NCBI RefSeq assembly: GCF_030272615.1
Contig: NC_081413.1
Location: 609,090,209-609,154,208, forward strand
Length of the DNA: 64,000 bases
Direction: 5' to 3'
DNA from: Cryptomeria japonica
Taxonomy: Eukaryota > Streptophyta > Pinopsida > Cupressales > Cupressaceae
In this document: positions 50,171 through 61,669 of the stretch, piece after piece
Position numbering within the stretch: the stretch's first letter is position 1
How the letters are laid out: the number at the start of each line of letters is the position of its first letter
Made by a program: the position numbers and the translations under genes
Notes under the pieces: model-generated
Told to the model about the DNA's origin: nothing
The model's database searches: none
What the model saw: the letters and a program-made list of their open reading frames with translations, nothing else

Positions 50171-50403
50171 GACTACCCCTAGCCCTCGCCTTCATTTCCC
50201 GAGTCAGTTTTCTTCATCCCGTGACTTTGTCACTTTATCTGATCAGTCCATTCTATCCCGTCTTTCTTATCGAGAGATTGTCTGCAATCTTTTCAGACAT
50301 TTTCATCCAATCTCTCGAGGGGGCATATCATTCCCATTCTGGGGCAACTCTGTATCAGTTCATCTTATCTTCTTTGAAACAACACGACAAGCCGCATTGT
50401 CTC

Positions 50404-50417
50404 AAAGAGGGGCAAAA
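50404..50417 (+). other. Tat-2 polypurine tract
   Basis: The purine-rich aaagaggggcaaaa directly precedes the 3' LTR, the expected plus-strand priming site. Confidence 0.9.
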
Positions 50418-51207
50418 TGTAGACACCCAAAATTGTCATGTCTAATTAAATAAATATTTTATTTATTTAATTATCTAAGCCTAATTCTTCTATTAATTAA
50501 ATAAATCTTTATTTATTTAATTAATTCATTTATCCTCTTCTAGCCTTATTTCTCATTTAAATAAATACATTTATTTATTTAAATTATCCTTTTCCTAAAT
50601 TAAATAAATATTTTATTTATTTAATTGTCCTACTTCTTCTATTAATTAAATAAATCTTTATTTATTTAATTAATTCATTATCTTTTTCTACACATGACAC
50701 ATGTCATTCATCTCTTATTTCCTACACTACCTACCCCTTTCATTATTTTATTATTTCTTTTACCTACCCTCTAATCCTAGCCGACCTCTCTTTTTACACC
50801 TTTCAATCTTAACCCTCCATTTCTTATTGTGTCTTCTATTTAAGGAGATGCTTTCTTCATTGTCAAACCCTAATGACTAATAATACATGCTAATGATCTT
50901 TCATGCAACTTGGCTACACTACAATTCCACTTGCAACCACATTCCGTTCTTTATTGAGCTCTTGTGCATATAAAAATCTGAGAGCAAGTATATCAAGCAA
51001 GATCAATGGAGATAGGAAGAATGGAGATCAAAACCCTATTGGACATGTGATGGTATAATCTTTGTGATTTGGAGTTATTTGCATTGTCTTAGGTAATCTT
51101 CATATGTTATGGTGGATCTTTGTTCATTGTTAGGCTAGGGTTTAGTGGTTGAATTCATTTAGCCTTTCAATATTGTTGTTTATTGTTATCCATTTTCACC
51201 ATATACA
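50418..51207 (+). repeat. Tat-2 3' LTR
   Basis: This is 790 bp and differs from the 5' LTR at one position by eye. It is followed by gggtt (51208-51212), the right target-site copy. The TATA-like TATTTAAG is at 50837-50844. Confidence 0.96.
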
Positions 51208-51857
51208 GGGTTAACTGATATTCATACATTGAGTAAGGTGGAAAACAATCTACTTTGTGATATCGAATTCCTCAACACAAGAATAAATAATTTTGAAGTC
51301 ATGTGATCTGTAAAGGTGGTGTGATTAAGGCACAACAATCAGATCTTTGACAAAGGTCAACTACACACAGCATAAAGGAACACTGATTCATGGTATTTAA
51401 GACAATGAAAGAATTAAGAAGACAATGATTATACTTAAAAATGAAGCAACAGCTATTATGGTTTATAAATAGTGATGTTGTTTAAAGGTAACAATATTAA
51501 GGCATATGTTACGATTAAATTGGAGCAACAAATATTATCATAATAAAGAAGTGATTTATTAATGGAAACTAGACTATGTTAGGAAAGGACGCATGTATTA
51601 GTCCCTCTCTTTGTAAGATAAGACATCCTCTAAAAGTCATCTCCCATGAAGGGATGTAATGGTATTAAGGTGCGATGAGGTACATAAGACAAGGCAAATG
51701 AATAAAATGGGGGTAGAACGTCTATTTATAAAAAAAGGTAGTTCATCATGTTGAGTGTGGGTGTGTATAAAGACATATCATATATCAACAGACTTATGGA
51801 GAATGAGTAGAAGATTGAAAAAGGTAGGTAGATGTGATTACCAAAGGCAACATTCTA

Positions 51858-52869
51858 ATTAGAACAATAAAGGGTGCATATTTAAATAAAAAAGTGTGAT
51901 TAGTGTTGGGAAAAATGGTGTCTCAACCTTGCATTTATGCGAAGTTACTATTTATAGTAAGTTTTCATTTGAGCACGAAATGGTGCGAAACTCTCCTTGA
52001 AGCTTCTGGTTGGCTAGATAAGCATTCCGGTAAAGTTTCGTCGCAAGGTCACATCTAGTTTTGAAGATATTAAAGTTTTCGTCTTGGAGGGGTGCAATAA
52101 AATATTTAAACTTAATTTTGGGGACTTTAGAGGCTCCGAAACACCCTGAAAAGTGGTCGTAACCGGCGAAGCGGGTTACGAGGTGATAGAGCACTTCGCG
52201 AGCTTTCTGGCGCTTCAAACGGTTTGTCAATCGGACACCCGGTTCTCAAGTTATGGCCTCCGGAAGTTTGTACTCCTGAAATAGGAAAAATAATTTTTAT
52301 CGGATACATAAATGAGCTGAAAAGGGAGCGACACATGTTGATGTGTGCTTTAACATGTCATAGAAGGGAGATAAGGTCGGCTACACCTTATTGGGTGGTT
52401 TTAGCCCATGGTTTTGTAATACCATTTGACGGTTTCTTGTATTGTATCTCCTATTTATGAGGTGTGTGAGATAGAGGTTGTGTGTAAGAGTCTTATGGCT
52501 ATTGAGTTGCCTCTGAATCTCTGATTAGTGATACTCCTGCGAAGAGCTTGCTCTGCGAGTATTTTGTAATCTATTTTTGATTGCTGAATAAAATATTGAG
52601 CTGCTTTTGGAGGGTGGGGTTTTTCTCCCGAAAGGGTTTTCCCCACGTAAATCATTGTGTTATGGTATGAATGCTATTATATCTATTTCTATTTTCTGTA
52701 ACTGTTGTAATGATCTGAAAAAGTTTTGCATTACCCTCCTCTCAAGGTTAGTGTAGGAAGTTGTTTCCGCTACTTAACTTCCTTACAATTAGAACAACAA
52801 AGGGTGCATATTTAAATAAAAGAGTGTGATTAGAACAACAAAGGGTGCATATTTAAATAAAAGAGTGTG
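51858..52869 (+). repeat. 41-bp tandem repeat, three copies, split by a solo LTR
   Basis: Units starting attagaacaa and ending agtgtg lie at 51858-51898, 52788-52828 and 52829-52869. The solo LTR sits exactly between unit one and unit two, and its 5-bp duplication attag is the first five bases of the unit. Units two and three are identical by eye; unit one has a few changes. Confidence 0.92.
51904..52787 (+). mobile_element. Solo copia-type LTR
   Basis: An 884-bp sequence from tgttgggaaaaatgg to acttccttaca with a perfect attag duplication (51899-51903 and 52788-52792). Near 52610-52655 it carries gtttttctccc and then ttttccccacgtaaatc, the block shared with the other copia LTRs here, in plus orientation. 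The short frames in it are incidental. Confidence 0.93.
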
Positions 52870-53558
52870 AGCTTGAAAAGGATTACCTTCATTTATGAAG
52901 AGGCATAAGGGAGATATATGGTCATTGAGAAGAGTGATTATGAGTGTGTGTATAATATCATTATTACACCAACACTGATTTGGTGTAAAGAAGATTATAA
53001 TATGTGAGAGATAGAGAAAGTGTGTTTCAGATGTAAAAGAAGATCTACAAGTAGAATCAAAGAAGAAACATATAAGCAGAATTAAAGAGAAATTCTAAGC
53101 AGACTTGAGGTGGTGTATGGGGGTGTAGTGTGAATTGGGTGTGGAAAAAATATAAAAAGGAAAATCACTCAAGGAGAATGAATATGAATCAATAAAGCAA
53201 ATCAAATGCCATATATGTGAGATATTAATTAAATTAAGAAGTTATCAAATGGGTCCTAGTTGGAGTAGCAGTCTATAATTTTGTGTGAGGAATCATATCC
53301 AAATTAGGAGCAACACTTCCAAATCTACTGACATCATGGATTCTACTAGTCATAGTATATCTCTTGTTGTCAAACCAAAGAAATTATCAAGATAAGTTCT
53401 ATCATTCAAACTATTCATAGAATTTTAAGTTAAACATTATAATGAAATGTATTCAGTTTTGGTAAAATTATATTTATGAATATATTACAACAATCACTTT
53501 AAGTTTAAAATATTGTCTCAAGAATAAATATTGGTTAACCCCAATGAGAGACATTACA

Positions 53559-54659
53559 AAATTCAACTTACATTCTTAAAAAATAGAGCTTTTTTTGCTT
53601 GGATAGGAGCACCCAATGCCTTAGTCCTAAAAAAATGAGCCATGAAAAATGTCGCGAATAGGGGAATAAATGAAGTTTATGAAAATAGTCATGAAATTGG
53701 GCATAATCACACATAAATTAAGCACATCTACTAAAGTGGGTCCAAACACAATGTGAAAATTTTATGGTATAGAATTTATGAGACTAAACATCGGTAGTAG
53801 CATATTGAGTTCTCTCAGACATACATAGAGAAAATAATTGTTTGCAAATTTGGTGCTCAATCAACAATAAACCTAAATTACCCCCACTAGTCATGTATGC
53901 CCTTTTGTTAGCAAACAACATATGTCATTTCTTTGTACCTCCGCTCCCATCTGGCAATTCACTATGAGTTCTTAATTGCCTAAGATCATTCCTTAGATGA
54001 GCAAAGGGACCAACAAGCTGTTGAAATTATAATACTTCCTTGGGTAATATCCTCCCCAAGGTTGGAAGTCACCTGTGCCAATAAAATGGTCAGCATACAA
54101 TCTCAACTTTGCCTAAATGAAGGTCTTCACCAACTTTTTGTGCCAAGTCTCGATCCTCTAGCTCCAACAACCACACCAAAACTAAAGAGGCCACGTTCAC
54201 ATTAGCCTGGTACTTGTGGGGTAAGTCAAGAATCTCCTTTCCCAACACCATCTTCACCACCTACAACACCATCTCTGAGAGACAATAGAAAATATTCCTA
54301 AGATAGTCATTTGTAATTCTTCCTTGAGTTTTTTTGGCTCACATTGGTTACCAACTTGAATGTGGCCTTCATTTCAAACAATACTCCCCTTCATTTAGTT
54401 TTTGCATATATAACGATGGGCTATCATAATTCCACACATGACCCAATAATTAACATATTCAATTACATTAAAACATCTCCAACCCCCAAAGATTTCATTC
54501 AAATTTGTCATTAATAGCCCTCCCTACAAAAGTCCAGCTAGCATTTATCATCTACCCATCCTCTCCCAACTTGAGCCTAATATTTTCAAATATATCCTTC
54601 TGTCCTCCTCCATGCCATTTTAAGAACCTTCTATGACAACTCCAAAAATATTTTTATAT
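53559..54659. other. No gene recognised
   Basis: Mixed sequence without a convincing reading frame or repeat structure that I could define. It may include decayed upstream parts of the LINE that follows. Confidence 0.4.
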
Positions 54660-55690
54660 ATGACTCTACTAGTGATTGCCTTCTTCCCATCCTTGAGGAT
54701 TGTGTGGCTAGATGCATATCTCAAAAAATAGACCCTAAATATAACAAGTTTATTGATCACCTTCTTTCCATAAAAGAGATTGAAGAAGCCCTTATTCGCA
54801 AGGTGAAGGAAAAAGTCTTGGAATTGATGGTCTATTAATTAAGTTTTATCAAGCTCTATGACCTCATATTCCTGAAGACTTCTATATTATGTATCTTGAA
54901 GGAATTGAAATTGGATCTTTGGGCCTTATTATTAATTAAGGCTTGGTCAAACTCATTGTCATAATAATGAAGATAATAGTAATGGATGTTGACCTATTAC
55001 CCTCCTCAACACTTCACACAAAATCATCGCTAAAGTGCTTGCTTAAAGACTTAAACAAATTACTCAAGACATTGTTCATCTTGAATAAATCGACTTCTTG
55101 GGAGGGAGATTCATCCTTGATAATATGGTTCTTTCTTGGGAAACTATTGAATGGGAACAAAAAACTACCAAGGATGCTCTTATTATTAAACTTGATTTTG
55201 ATCAAGCCTATGATTGTATTCATTGGCCATTCATCCTCAAAATGCTAAAATGCCTATGTGAGCAAGTTAACATGCTATTTGTTGATGCTAATGCAAAAAT
55301 GATTGTTAATGGAATCCTCTCTCTCCATTTTCCTTTGCAAAAATCCATTTGCCAAGGCTGCCCTCTTGCTCCATCTTTATTAGTCCTTATAATTGATGCT
55401 CTTTTTCAGCATGGTCTATTAAATAAAATTATTCATGACATCTCACTTCTAGACAAAGTCAAAGTCCTAAACTCTCACTTTGCTAATGACAAAATGATTT
55501 TTATCCAAAATTTAGTCGAGGAGGTGACTCATACAATAGACATTTTGGAGATCTCTTGTACTAATTTTGGTTCTAGGCTAGCCATGCATAAGACTGAATT
55601 TATTATGACCCGTCCATGGGGGCTTCACTGGCTAGGCAATATTATATTATGCACGTTCATATTGGGGGTTTAATATCTCAAAAATAAAAT
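54660..55690 (+). pseudogene. LINE (L1-type) reverse transcriptase fossil
   Basis: Plus-strand pieces in three frames follow the order of a plant L1 reverse transcriptase. They run from an N-terminal stretch (IKEIEEALIRKVKEK, about 54770-54815) and GIDGLLIKFYQAL (about 54815-54850) to a core at about 55098-55610 with KLDFDQAYD, then KSICQGCPLAPSL. At the catalytic FADD position the sequence reads FANDK (about 55480), so even this block is inactive. Stops and frameshifts occur near 54838, 54940 and 55090. The endonuclease and C-terminal parts are not visible and no target-site duplication was found. Confidence 0.85.
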
Positions 55691-57790
55691 AAAATTTATT
55701 GCAAATATATTGAGGGGGTATGGGTTTTATAAATTTAACATTAGAAAATACAAATATTATAAGGTATTTTTTATTTGACAAATGTCAGAAGTAGAGGAAA
55801 AATCCTAGGGGATATTTCATTGATGTGGATCATGATTGGTTGAGACTAGGTCAAAGTCTACTTGACTTGTTGACATGGCCATATCTCTTTCCATTATTGG
55901 CCCATGCACTGCGGGGCCCACCACTTTTGTCTTCATTTGACCTTGTATGCTCGTAGGCTTTTCTCTTTCTTATTATTACCTCTGTAGGGGCACAAGGTGC
56001 ATATAGCCTTCCCTTTGTCTACCTTGCATCCCCATGGGCTCATTCCTATTTCCATCTTTTCCCTCGCGAGGGCGCGGGGTACATACACTCAACCTTTTGT
56101 TTACCTTGCCTCTAGGCCCACACATTCATGACACCTCCTATCAAATAGAATCCCTGCTAGCCACCCATGTAGCATCCACATTGTTGTCATGTGTGTTGAG
56201 TTCGTCTCACATGGCATTCATGTTCTCGCCTGACATCTAGTTGTTGTCCTATGTGGGGACCACGGGCCCCACCACCCTCTTTAATCTCAAGTTGCACTTG
56301 CATCCATGTCATCTTCCATGTTAAAGTTTTAGTGGGGCCACAAGCCCACCTCTTTGTCCACTGCCACAACCCTGCATACCCACGGGTTATAAGTCCTAGT
56401 GCCTTAATACCCTACGGGGGTGTGGGGTACAAAAGGCTACCCCGTGTGCCTGCATGGGTAAAGTCTTGACCACCCCTTGTGGGGACATGGGGCCAAGACT
56501 TAAGGCGCCCAAATATGCGCATGCTTAAAGTTATTTATAAAGAAAGGGCCATGAGAACATTTCCCTAGGAGATGGAAAGGGGGGCGGAGGCCAAAACATT
56601 AGGACAATGTAATATTTAATTGGTTATAAAAGTGAAGGCCAAGACTTTTAAAATCACAGGAATATGCATTTGATAAACTCTAACCCCAAAGGCCATGAAA
56701 ACAGTCCTAACAACTTGTTGATTTCAATCGAAAGGATATAATAATCATCGAAATAACATTTAAACATCGAAGAAAATAATTTGAGGTCATTCCAAAAATC
56801 AAAAACAATTTCACCACAACCACAAATTAGCGCCATGGAGGACAAGTTGGATGCAAAAAATGTATATTTAAATTTAGATAATATTCATTTAGAGTTCCAT
56901 AAAATACAGTATAGTCAAATAGTGTTCATTTTGAAGATGGGAAGTGGCTAAGTAGCGAAGTGGAAGGAAACCTACAACTTCAAGCAATTATCAAGATTTA
57001 CAGTCAAAGAAGACCAATGAACTATACCTATACAAGTATTTAGAAAAATTTTATCCCCTCCATTGAACTATTATTCTCATTCATCTATTTTAACTTAGTA
57101 ATGTTGACCATGGAAAGTGCTATTTCATCTATCAAAACAATCAATAAACTAGGATGAAGAACACCTTATTGACCATCATAACGATGCATTGAACCACTAT
57201 TTTCTTTCCTTGACCTCATCAAATCTTAGAAAAGAATGCCATTATAGGCTCAATCATGAAATGAAAATATACAAAATTGGATATGGAACAAATAGGGCAT
57301 CGAGATTTTCTTTTTTAACATAAATAGATATTTTTGTTTACGTTTCTTATGAGAAAAACCCTCAACAAGACCTTTCAGTTGGTCTTCAAATTCCAAGACA
57401 ACATTGTCAAACCTTTCTACTGAGCCTCGTCAATCCTTGAGGTGACTAAGTATTAGACTATTATCCTCTATGGTCTTAATTAGATTTGGTATTACTTTGA
57501 GAATTGATGTTCACACATTTGATCCCCTTTCCAATGCAAATAGGATCAGGTTTTATCACTAAGTAGATTTTATTTTTTCGATTTCACGATTTGGAGTCCT
57601 TTAAAATGTGATAAGCTTCCAATTTTTTCAGTCTTGAGATCATATGGGGAGATTATGCGTGATTTTATTGTCAGTCTTGTCATCATGTTATGTAGAGATG
57701 GACTCGGTTTCCTTGGCTTATTTAACCAAGCCCTACTTGTTCATTCCTTGTTATTTATTGCACTCTTGGTTGGGTTTCACTTAGCTAACA
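55691..57790. other. No gene recognised; GC-richer patch at 55890-56520
   Basis: The patch repeats phrases such as ggggtacatacactcaacc (about 56076) and gtggggtacaaaagg (about 56420), suggesting an old degenerate repeat of roughly 75 bp or more. The small reading frames here are not conserved with anything I recognise. From about 56600 to 57790 the sequence is AT-rich and featureless to me. Confidence 0.4.
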
Positions 57791-58137
57791 TGCATCTTCC
57801 TATCAAGTTTGAAATTCTTTTGATCATTTGAGTTCCTCTGGTTATCATGCCATCTTCTTATATTCCAATTTGTTCTCTTCAACTTTGTATTGATCTGTGG
57901 AAGGACAAGAATGGTAATTTGTCACCAACGTTGGCTAACATTGTTGAGTTGTTGATACGCCGTGAAGAAAATAAATAAATGTCGTAGTGTAGTTTAGATA
58001 TGATAAATCATCATCCATCTCTATTTGTTGATGAATCTAGACTGAAGCTTCTCAAGGGTCTTTAGGTGGAGCTTGTGAAATTCAAGGTTGTTTAAAACTA
58101 ACATGCCTTTTGATCAAATCATCCATTTTCTTTTGTT
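57791..58137 (-). pseudogene. P2, downstream end (interrupted by LINE-B)
   Basis: Minus-strand sequence downstream of the LINE-B insertion continues the P2 frame for a few residues (DDLIKRHVSFKQP, then a stop near 58095). The 17 bases at 58121-58137 are the target-site duplication. Nothing further is recognised to the left. Confidence 0.45.
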
Positions 58138-58334
58138 TTTGATTAAGGAAAATCAGGTTTTAAGGGACTCGAAACCCGCTTACATAACATAGAGATAAGC
58201 AAAAGAAAAAGTAGAAAAAATAGAACAAAGAGGGAAAGGCTGCAAAAGAACAACAAAAAGAACATCAGCCAAAGAAAAGAACAGATCAAGGCTAGCGAGA
58301 GACTGGCAACCTAAAACCAAATTACATATTAGAT

Positions 58335-60204
58335 GAAAATCTTTATAGTCTCTTCCGCATCCTTGACCAACATCATCATCGCATTAGCTGCCTCTTTCAT
58401 TTCTTTATTTTCCTGCATCTGTTGATTGTCTTTGTCTTCAACTCTAGCTCACTTGCATTTTGCCTGGTTTTGCATCTAGAGGAGTGAAGAACATAAATAG
58501 AAACCAACTCATCAACAATGATCACCATTTCTTTATTCTACTTGTTCTTCTCCAGGAAAGCAACCAATGCATTCATGTTTTGAGAAGACACCTTCAACAC
58601 CGCTAGACTATGCTCCATGAATTTCTTCAAAGCATTCTCAGTATTTTGAATCTGATTGTTTATCAGACCATAATCAACCTCACCCTTATCTTTGATAATC
58701 CTCACCACATCCTCAAGATGCTTCAAATCTCCCTTAATAATGTCTTTTTCCAACCAATCCGAAATTTCTTTTTCGACCTCTGCAACACTAGTATCCTTCG
58801 CATCATCCTATTTACCTTTAATGTTGATATCCTTAATCAAATTCTCAATTTTAAAATCCAACTCTCTCTGTTTATCCCGAATGCTAGTGATGTTATCAAT
58901 CACCCATTTCTGAAAATTGAACATTTCTAGGGTGCTATTCTTAGCAGCATTTAGAATGGAATCCGCATTCTCCAAATCTGGGGCAGAGTCCACAGACCTA
59001 GGGTTTCCCTCCTCCATGCTATGGTGAACAACATCCCTGTTATCCGAGACATAGGGATTATCCTTCACCTCTGAATCTTCAACATCCTCTTCTATCTGCT
59101 CATCCCCTTCCTCACCCTCAACCTCCTTCTCCGACTCATTTTCCACCTCTTCTTCCACCTCCTTCCCTTGCTCCTACTCAGAACCAACATTCTCTTCCGT
59201 GTCTTCTTTAGCTTCATCACTAACCCTCAATTTCTTCTTCAGAGAAATATTAGAAGAATCTTCATCAGAATTAGAGCCATCATAACCCTAAAAAATGTGG
59301 GCATTATCCACAAAGGGATCATCCCTATTAGCCCTAGCTTTTCCTTTCAGATGCTCATATATTAACAAAATAAGGCCTTAGTGCACAATGGGTAGGATTT
59401 AGGTTTCTTGGCATGGTCGGCCAGGGAAGAGGCCAAGTAGAAGGGAAACAAAATCTTAGATCCATGGCAGAAATGGTTAAGGATGACAAAGTGGTAATTG
59501 TAAACTTTCGAAAACCTTCCATCAATCGTAAGGTATTCCATTAAAATTTTCAACATTTTCTGCTAGAAAGATTGGTTAGGGAGATAGTAAGAAGCATTAT
59601 CCTTTTTAGTGAGCCGAGCCCTTTCATCTTCAATTTTGGGGAAATTCTTGGTAGCTTCCACTGAGAACTTGTGGTCTCTATATAATTTGATGCCATCCTT
59701 CTGCAAGCCAGTAGCCTCCACCACCAAATCTTCATCCAACTTCCATATCTGGCCAAACAGAGTAACTTTATTATTGTTCCAGCCCTTGGCAAAACCATGT
59801 GAAACAGACTTCTTGCTCTCATGCAGTTTCTCCATGTAATTGGTGAAGCCATATTTGTGCAACCTTCACCATACTTTCCTTTCACTTTTCCAGCTATCAC
59901 AGCTGGAAGGCTCATTGCAATTAAGATTTCCCCCATAATGTGATGGTTGTTCAAGTCGAAACCCTCAACAGAGCACAAGATGACCAAATGTTGAAGAAAC
60001 AAGACGCCAGAATCAAAAAACAAGGTGATTTTCTTGTTGTTCAAATAGTCTTTTAAAAGATTCAAAAAAACCCTGCACTTAATATGATAAGGCCCATCAA
60101 ACCAGTGCTCATTATCATGACGCCTGAAACAGGTAAGTAACTGACATTCCGGATCACTCCAAAATCTATCATTGAATTCCAAACCCAGAAAGGTAATAAT
60201 GAAA
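58335..60204 (-). pseudogene. Extra gene-like block carried by LINE-B
   Basis: Minus-strand pieces: about 60230-59870, then after a frameshift 59862-59362 (one in-frame TAG near 59564), then an acidic Glu-rich stretch (59158-58960), then helical, coiled-coil-like sequence to about 58335 with stops near 58808 and 58538. The middle contains LMEYLTIDGRFSKVYNYHFV, a type of segment I associate with unnamed retroelement-linked proteins of lower land plants and gymnosperms; that is from memory and unchecked. No catalytic motif is recognised. It was inside the LINE when it inserted, since the 17-bp duplication lies outside it. Confidence 0.55.
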
Positions 60205-61635
60205 TTAACATGTACCATGAACTCTATCAAATAATAATTGCTCATGGACTCCGTTCTTACATGATAATTCTCTGATATACTTAGCATCCTCTGCTAAATT
60301 GACCCCCTCATTGGCTAACAAATCAACTACCCTGTTACCTTCCCTAAAGGTATGGGTAATAATCACACTATCATAGGCATCTAACAATTCTTTAGCATTA
60401 TCAATGATATTATGGATGTTCCAAGAAGGGGAACTAATACCTTTAATTTCCTGAATAATGTTGAGGGAATCCCCCTCCAACCATATTCTTTTAAAATTAA
60501 AACTCTGAGCAAGATGGAGACATTTTAACATTGCGAGAGCTTCTGCCACATGGTTGTTTTGAACTCCAAATGGAGAGGCAATCACAATAACACAAAAGCC
60601 ATAAGAGTTTCTGATGACCCCTCCTCCTCCAACATTCCCAAGATTTCCTTTAGCTGCAGCATCAAAGTTCACCTTAACCCAATCATGAAGAGGGAACCTC
60701 CACACAACATTATCTCTCCTGCTCTTCATATCAGACTTCCAGACCTTGTGTATCAAATTCCATTTAGTTAGGATGCTTTTCTCATTATCAGTCATGTTAA
60801 TATAACTACACTGCTTGTTACTTTTGTGAATGGTATTGATGTTTTCTTTGATAACCCTACCAATATTTTCAAAAACCACCTGAGAAGAACACTTAGTCTC
60901 CCTAAAAATTCTATTGTTTCTCTCCTTCCAGATATGCCAATATGTCATAAGAAGGACAAAGGACCAGAGGATCTTAATCATAGGAAGCTTGGTAGGGAAA
61001 ATCCTTTGCCAGATGACTCCCTTAAAACTATTCAACATTACCCAATCAACTTTCCATTGCATCCACACTTTACCCCAGATCTCCCATGTAAAAGAACAAT
61101 GAATAAACAAATGATCCACAGACTTAGCCTCTTTTTGACATAACTCACACCTATTAGGAATCATGAATCCTCTTCGAACCGGGTTATCAATGGTAAGAAT
61201 CTTGTTGTGGGTAGCAAGCCAAAAAAATATGTTAACTTTAGGAATGAGGAATCTATTCCAAATTTTAGTCCATATAGGGTTGCAGGCCTGAGTAAAAGTT
61301 TCTTTATAAGCAGAGGCAACAATAAAATTACCCCTAGGATTACTCTTCCATAAGAACACATCATCATAATCTTTATTGACAGAAAAGGACAACAAATCAT
61401 GCTGGAGGAATGAGAAACCAGCATAAACTACATCAAGTTTGACCCGTTTATTCTCCTTCCAATAATTACAGACCATAGAACCATACCTCCTTTTACATTC
61501 TTTAGTGAAATGGCTGCAATCCTGGTTAAAAAGAGGCTCATCTTTAATCCAAACAACCTCCCAAAATTTGATTTTATCACCTTTGCGAAGGACCCATCCA
61601 GCTCTAGCTTTAGCAACTTTAATAGATTTGATCAT
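60205..61635 (-). CDS. LINE-B ORF2 C-terminal part (zinc-binding region and RNase H)
   Basis: An uninterrupted 476-residue frame, open at its 5' side because the LINE is truncated. Residues about 108-195 match the zinc-binding region that follows plant LINE reverse transcriptases (WNRFLIPKVNIFFWLATHNK, then CELC and HLFIHCSF). Residues about 318-460 match an RNase H: NFDAAA, AEALAML, EGDSLN and NRVVDLLA hold the acidic positions. This domain would degrade RNA in hybrids during reverse transcription. The reverse transcriptase itself is missing. The intact frame suggests a fairly recent insertion, though the block downstream is broken. Confidence 0.85.
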   Translation of the reverse strand: MIKSIKVAKARAGWVLRKGDKIKFWEVVWIKDEPLFNQDCSHFTKECKRRYGSMVCNYWKENKRVKLDVVYAGFSFLQHDLLSFSVNKDYDDVFLWKSNPRGNFIVASAYKETFTQACNPIWTKIWNRFLIPKVNIFFWLATHNKILTIDNPVRRGFMIPNRCELCQKEAKSVDHLFIHCSFTWEIWGKVWMQWKVDWVMLNSFKGVIWQRIFPTKLPMIKILWSFVLLMTYWHIWKERNNRIFRETKCSSQVVFENIGRVIKENINTIHKSNKQCSYINMTDNEKSILTKWNLIHKVWKSDMKSRRDNVVWRFPLHDWVKVNFDAAAKGNLGNVGGGGVIRNSYGFCVIVIASPFGVQNNHVAEALAMLKCLHLAQSFNFKRIWLEGDSLNIIQEIKGISSPSWNIHNIIDNAKELLDAYDSVIITHTFREGNRVVDLLANEGVNLAEDAKYIRELSCKNGVHEQLLFDRVHGTC

Positions 61636-61669
61636 ACTATTCCATATAAAAGATCCATTTTCTTTTGTT

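Larger units (their letters stand above)
34866..51207 (+). mobile_element. Tat-2: young 16.3-kb Ty3/gypsy (Tat-type) retrotransposon with antisense gene
   Basis: Exact ends come from target-site copies gggtt (34861-34865 and 51208-51212) and two 790-bp LTRs that differ at one base by eye (c/t in the stretch ttttacacctctcaat). Order: LTR, primer site, 2.35-kb leader, gag-pol, three small hairpins, spacer, antisense plant-mobile-domain gene with intron, polypurine tract, LTR. A second RNase H after the usual one and an antisense extra reading frame between integrase and 3' LTR are known marks of the Tat lineage. Coding damage is limited to one stop in gag-pol and five in the antisense gene, with no frameshift seen. 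It probably moves only with help from related copies. Confidence 0.96.
34844..53558. mobile_element. Element with about 35-bp inverted ends, split by Tat-2 and a solo LTR
   Basis: The left end (tgtaatgtcccccattgg, from 34844, continuing at 51208 as gggttaactgatattc) is an imperfect inverted copy of the right end (ggttaaccccaatgagag then acattaca, ending at 53558). Flanks aaagt (34839-34843) and aaatt (53559-53563) match at 4 of 5 bases. Removing Tat-2 and the solo LTR leaves about 1.5 kb without coding sequence, purine-rich on the plus strand. It could be a non-autonomous DNA transposon, or a solo LTR with unusually long inverted ends; TG and CA termini favour the latter. Confidence 0.55.
58138..61652 (-). 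mobile_element. LINE-B: 5'-truncated L1-type LINE with extra downstream reading frame
   Basis: The insertion is delimited by a perfect 17-bp duplication, atccattttcttttgtt, at 58121-58137 and 61653-61669, typical of target-primed reverse transcription. In its own direction it begins inside ORF2 (61652), encodes the C-terminal zinc-binding and RNase H regions (61635-60205), then about 1.9 kb of decayed gene-like sequence (60204-58335). It ends in a pyrimidine-rich 3' untranslated region (58334-58138) with a very short A-rich tail. Plant L1 elements normally end soon after RNase H, so the additional block is unusual. Confidence 0.85.

Noticed and set aside
59550-60287. Single 245-residue protein
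   Set aside because: It overlaps the LINE RNase H frame at its start, and its second half is out of frame with the better candidate at 59862-59563, so it is two frames joined by a frameshift.
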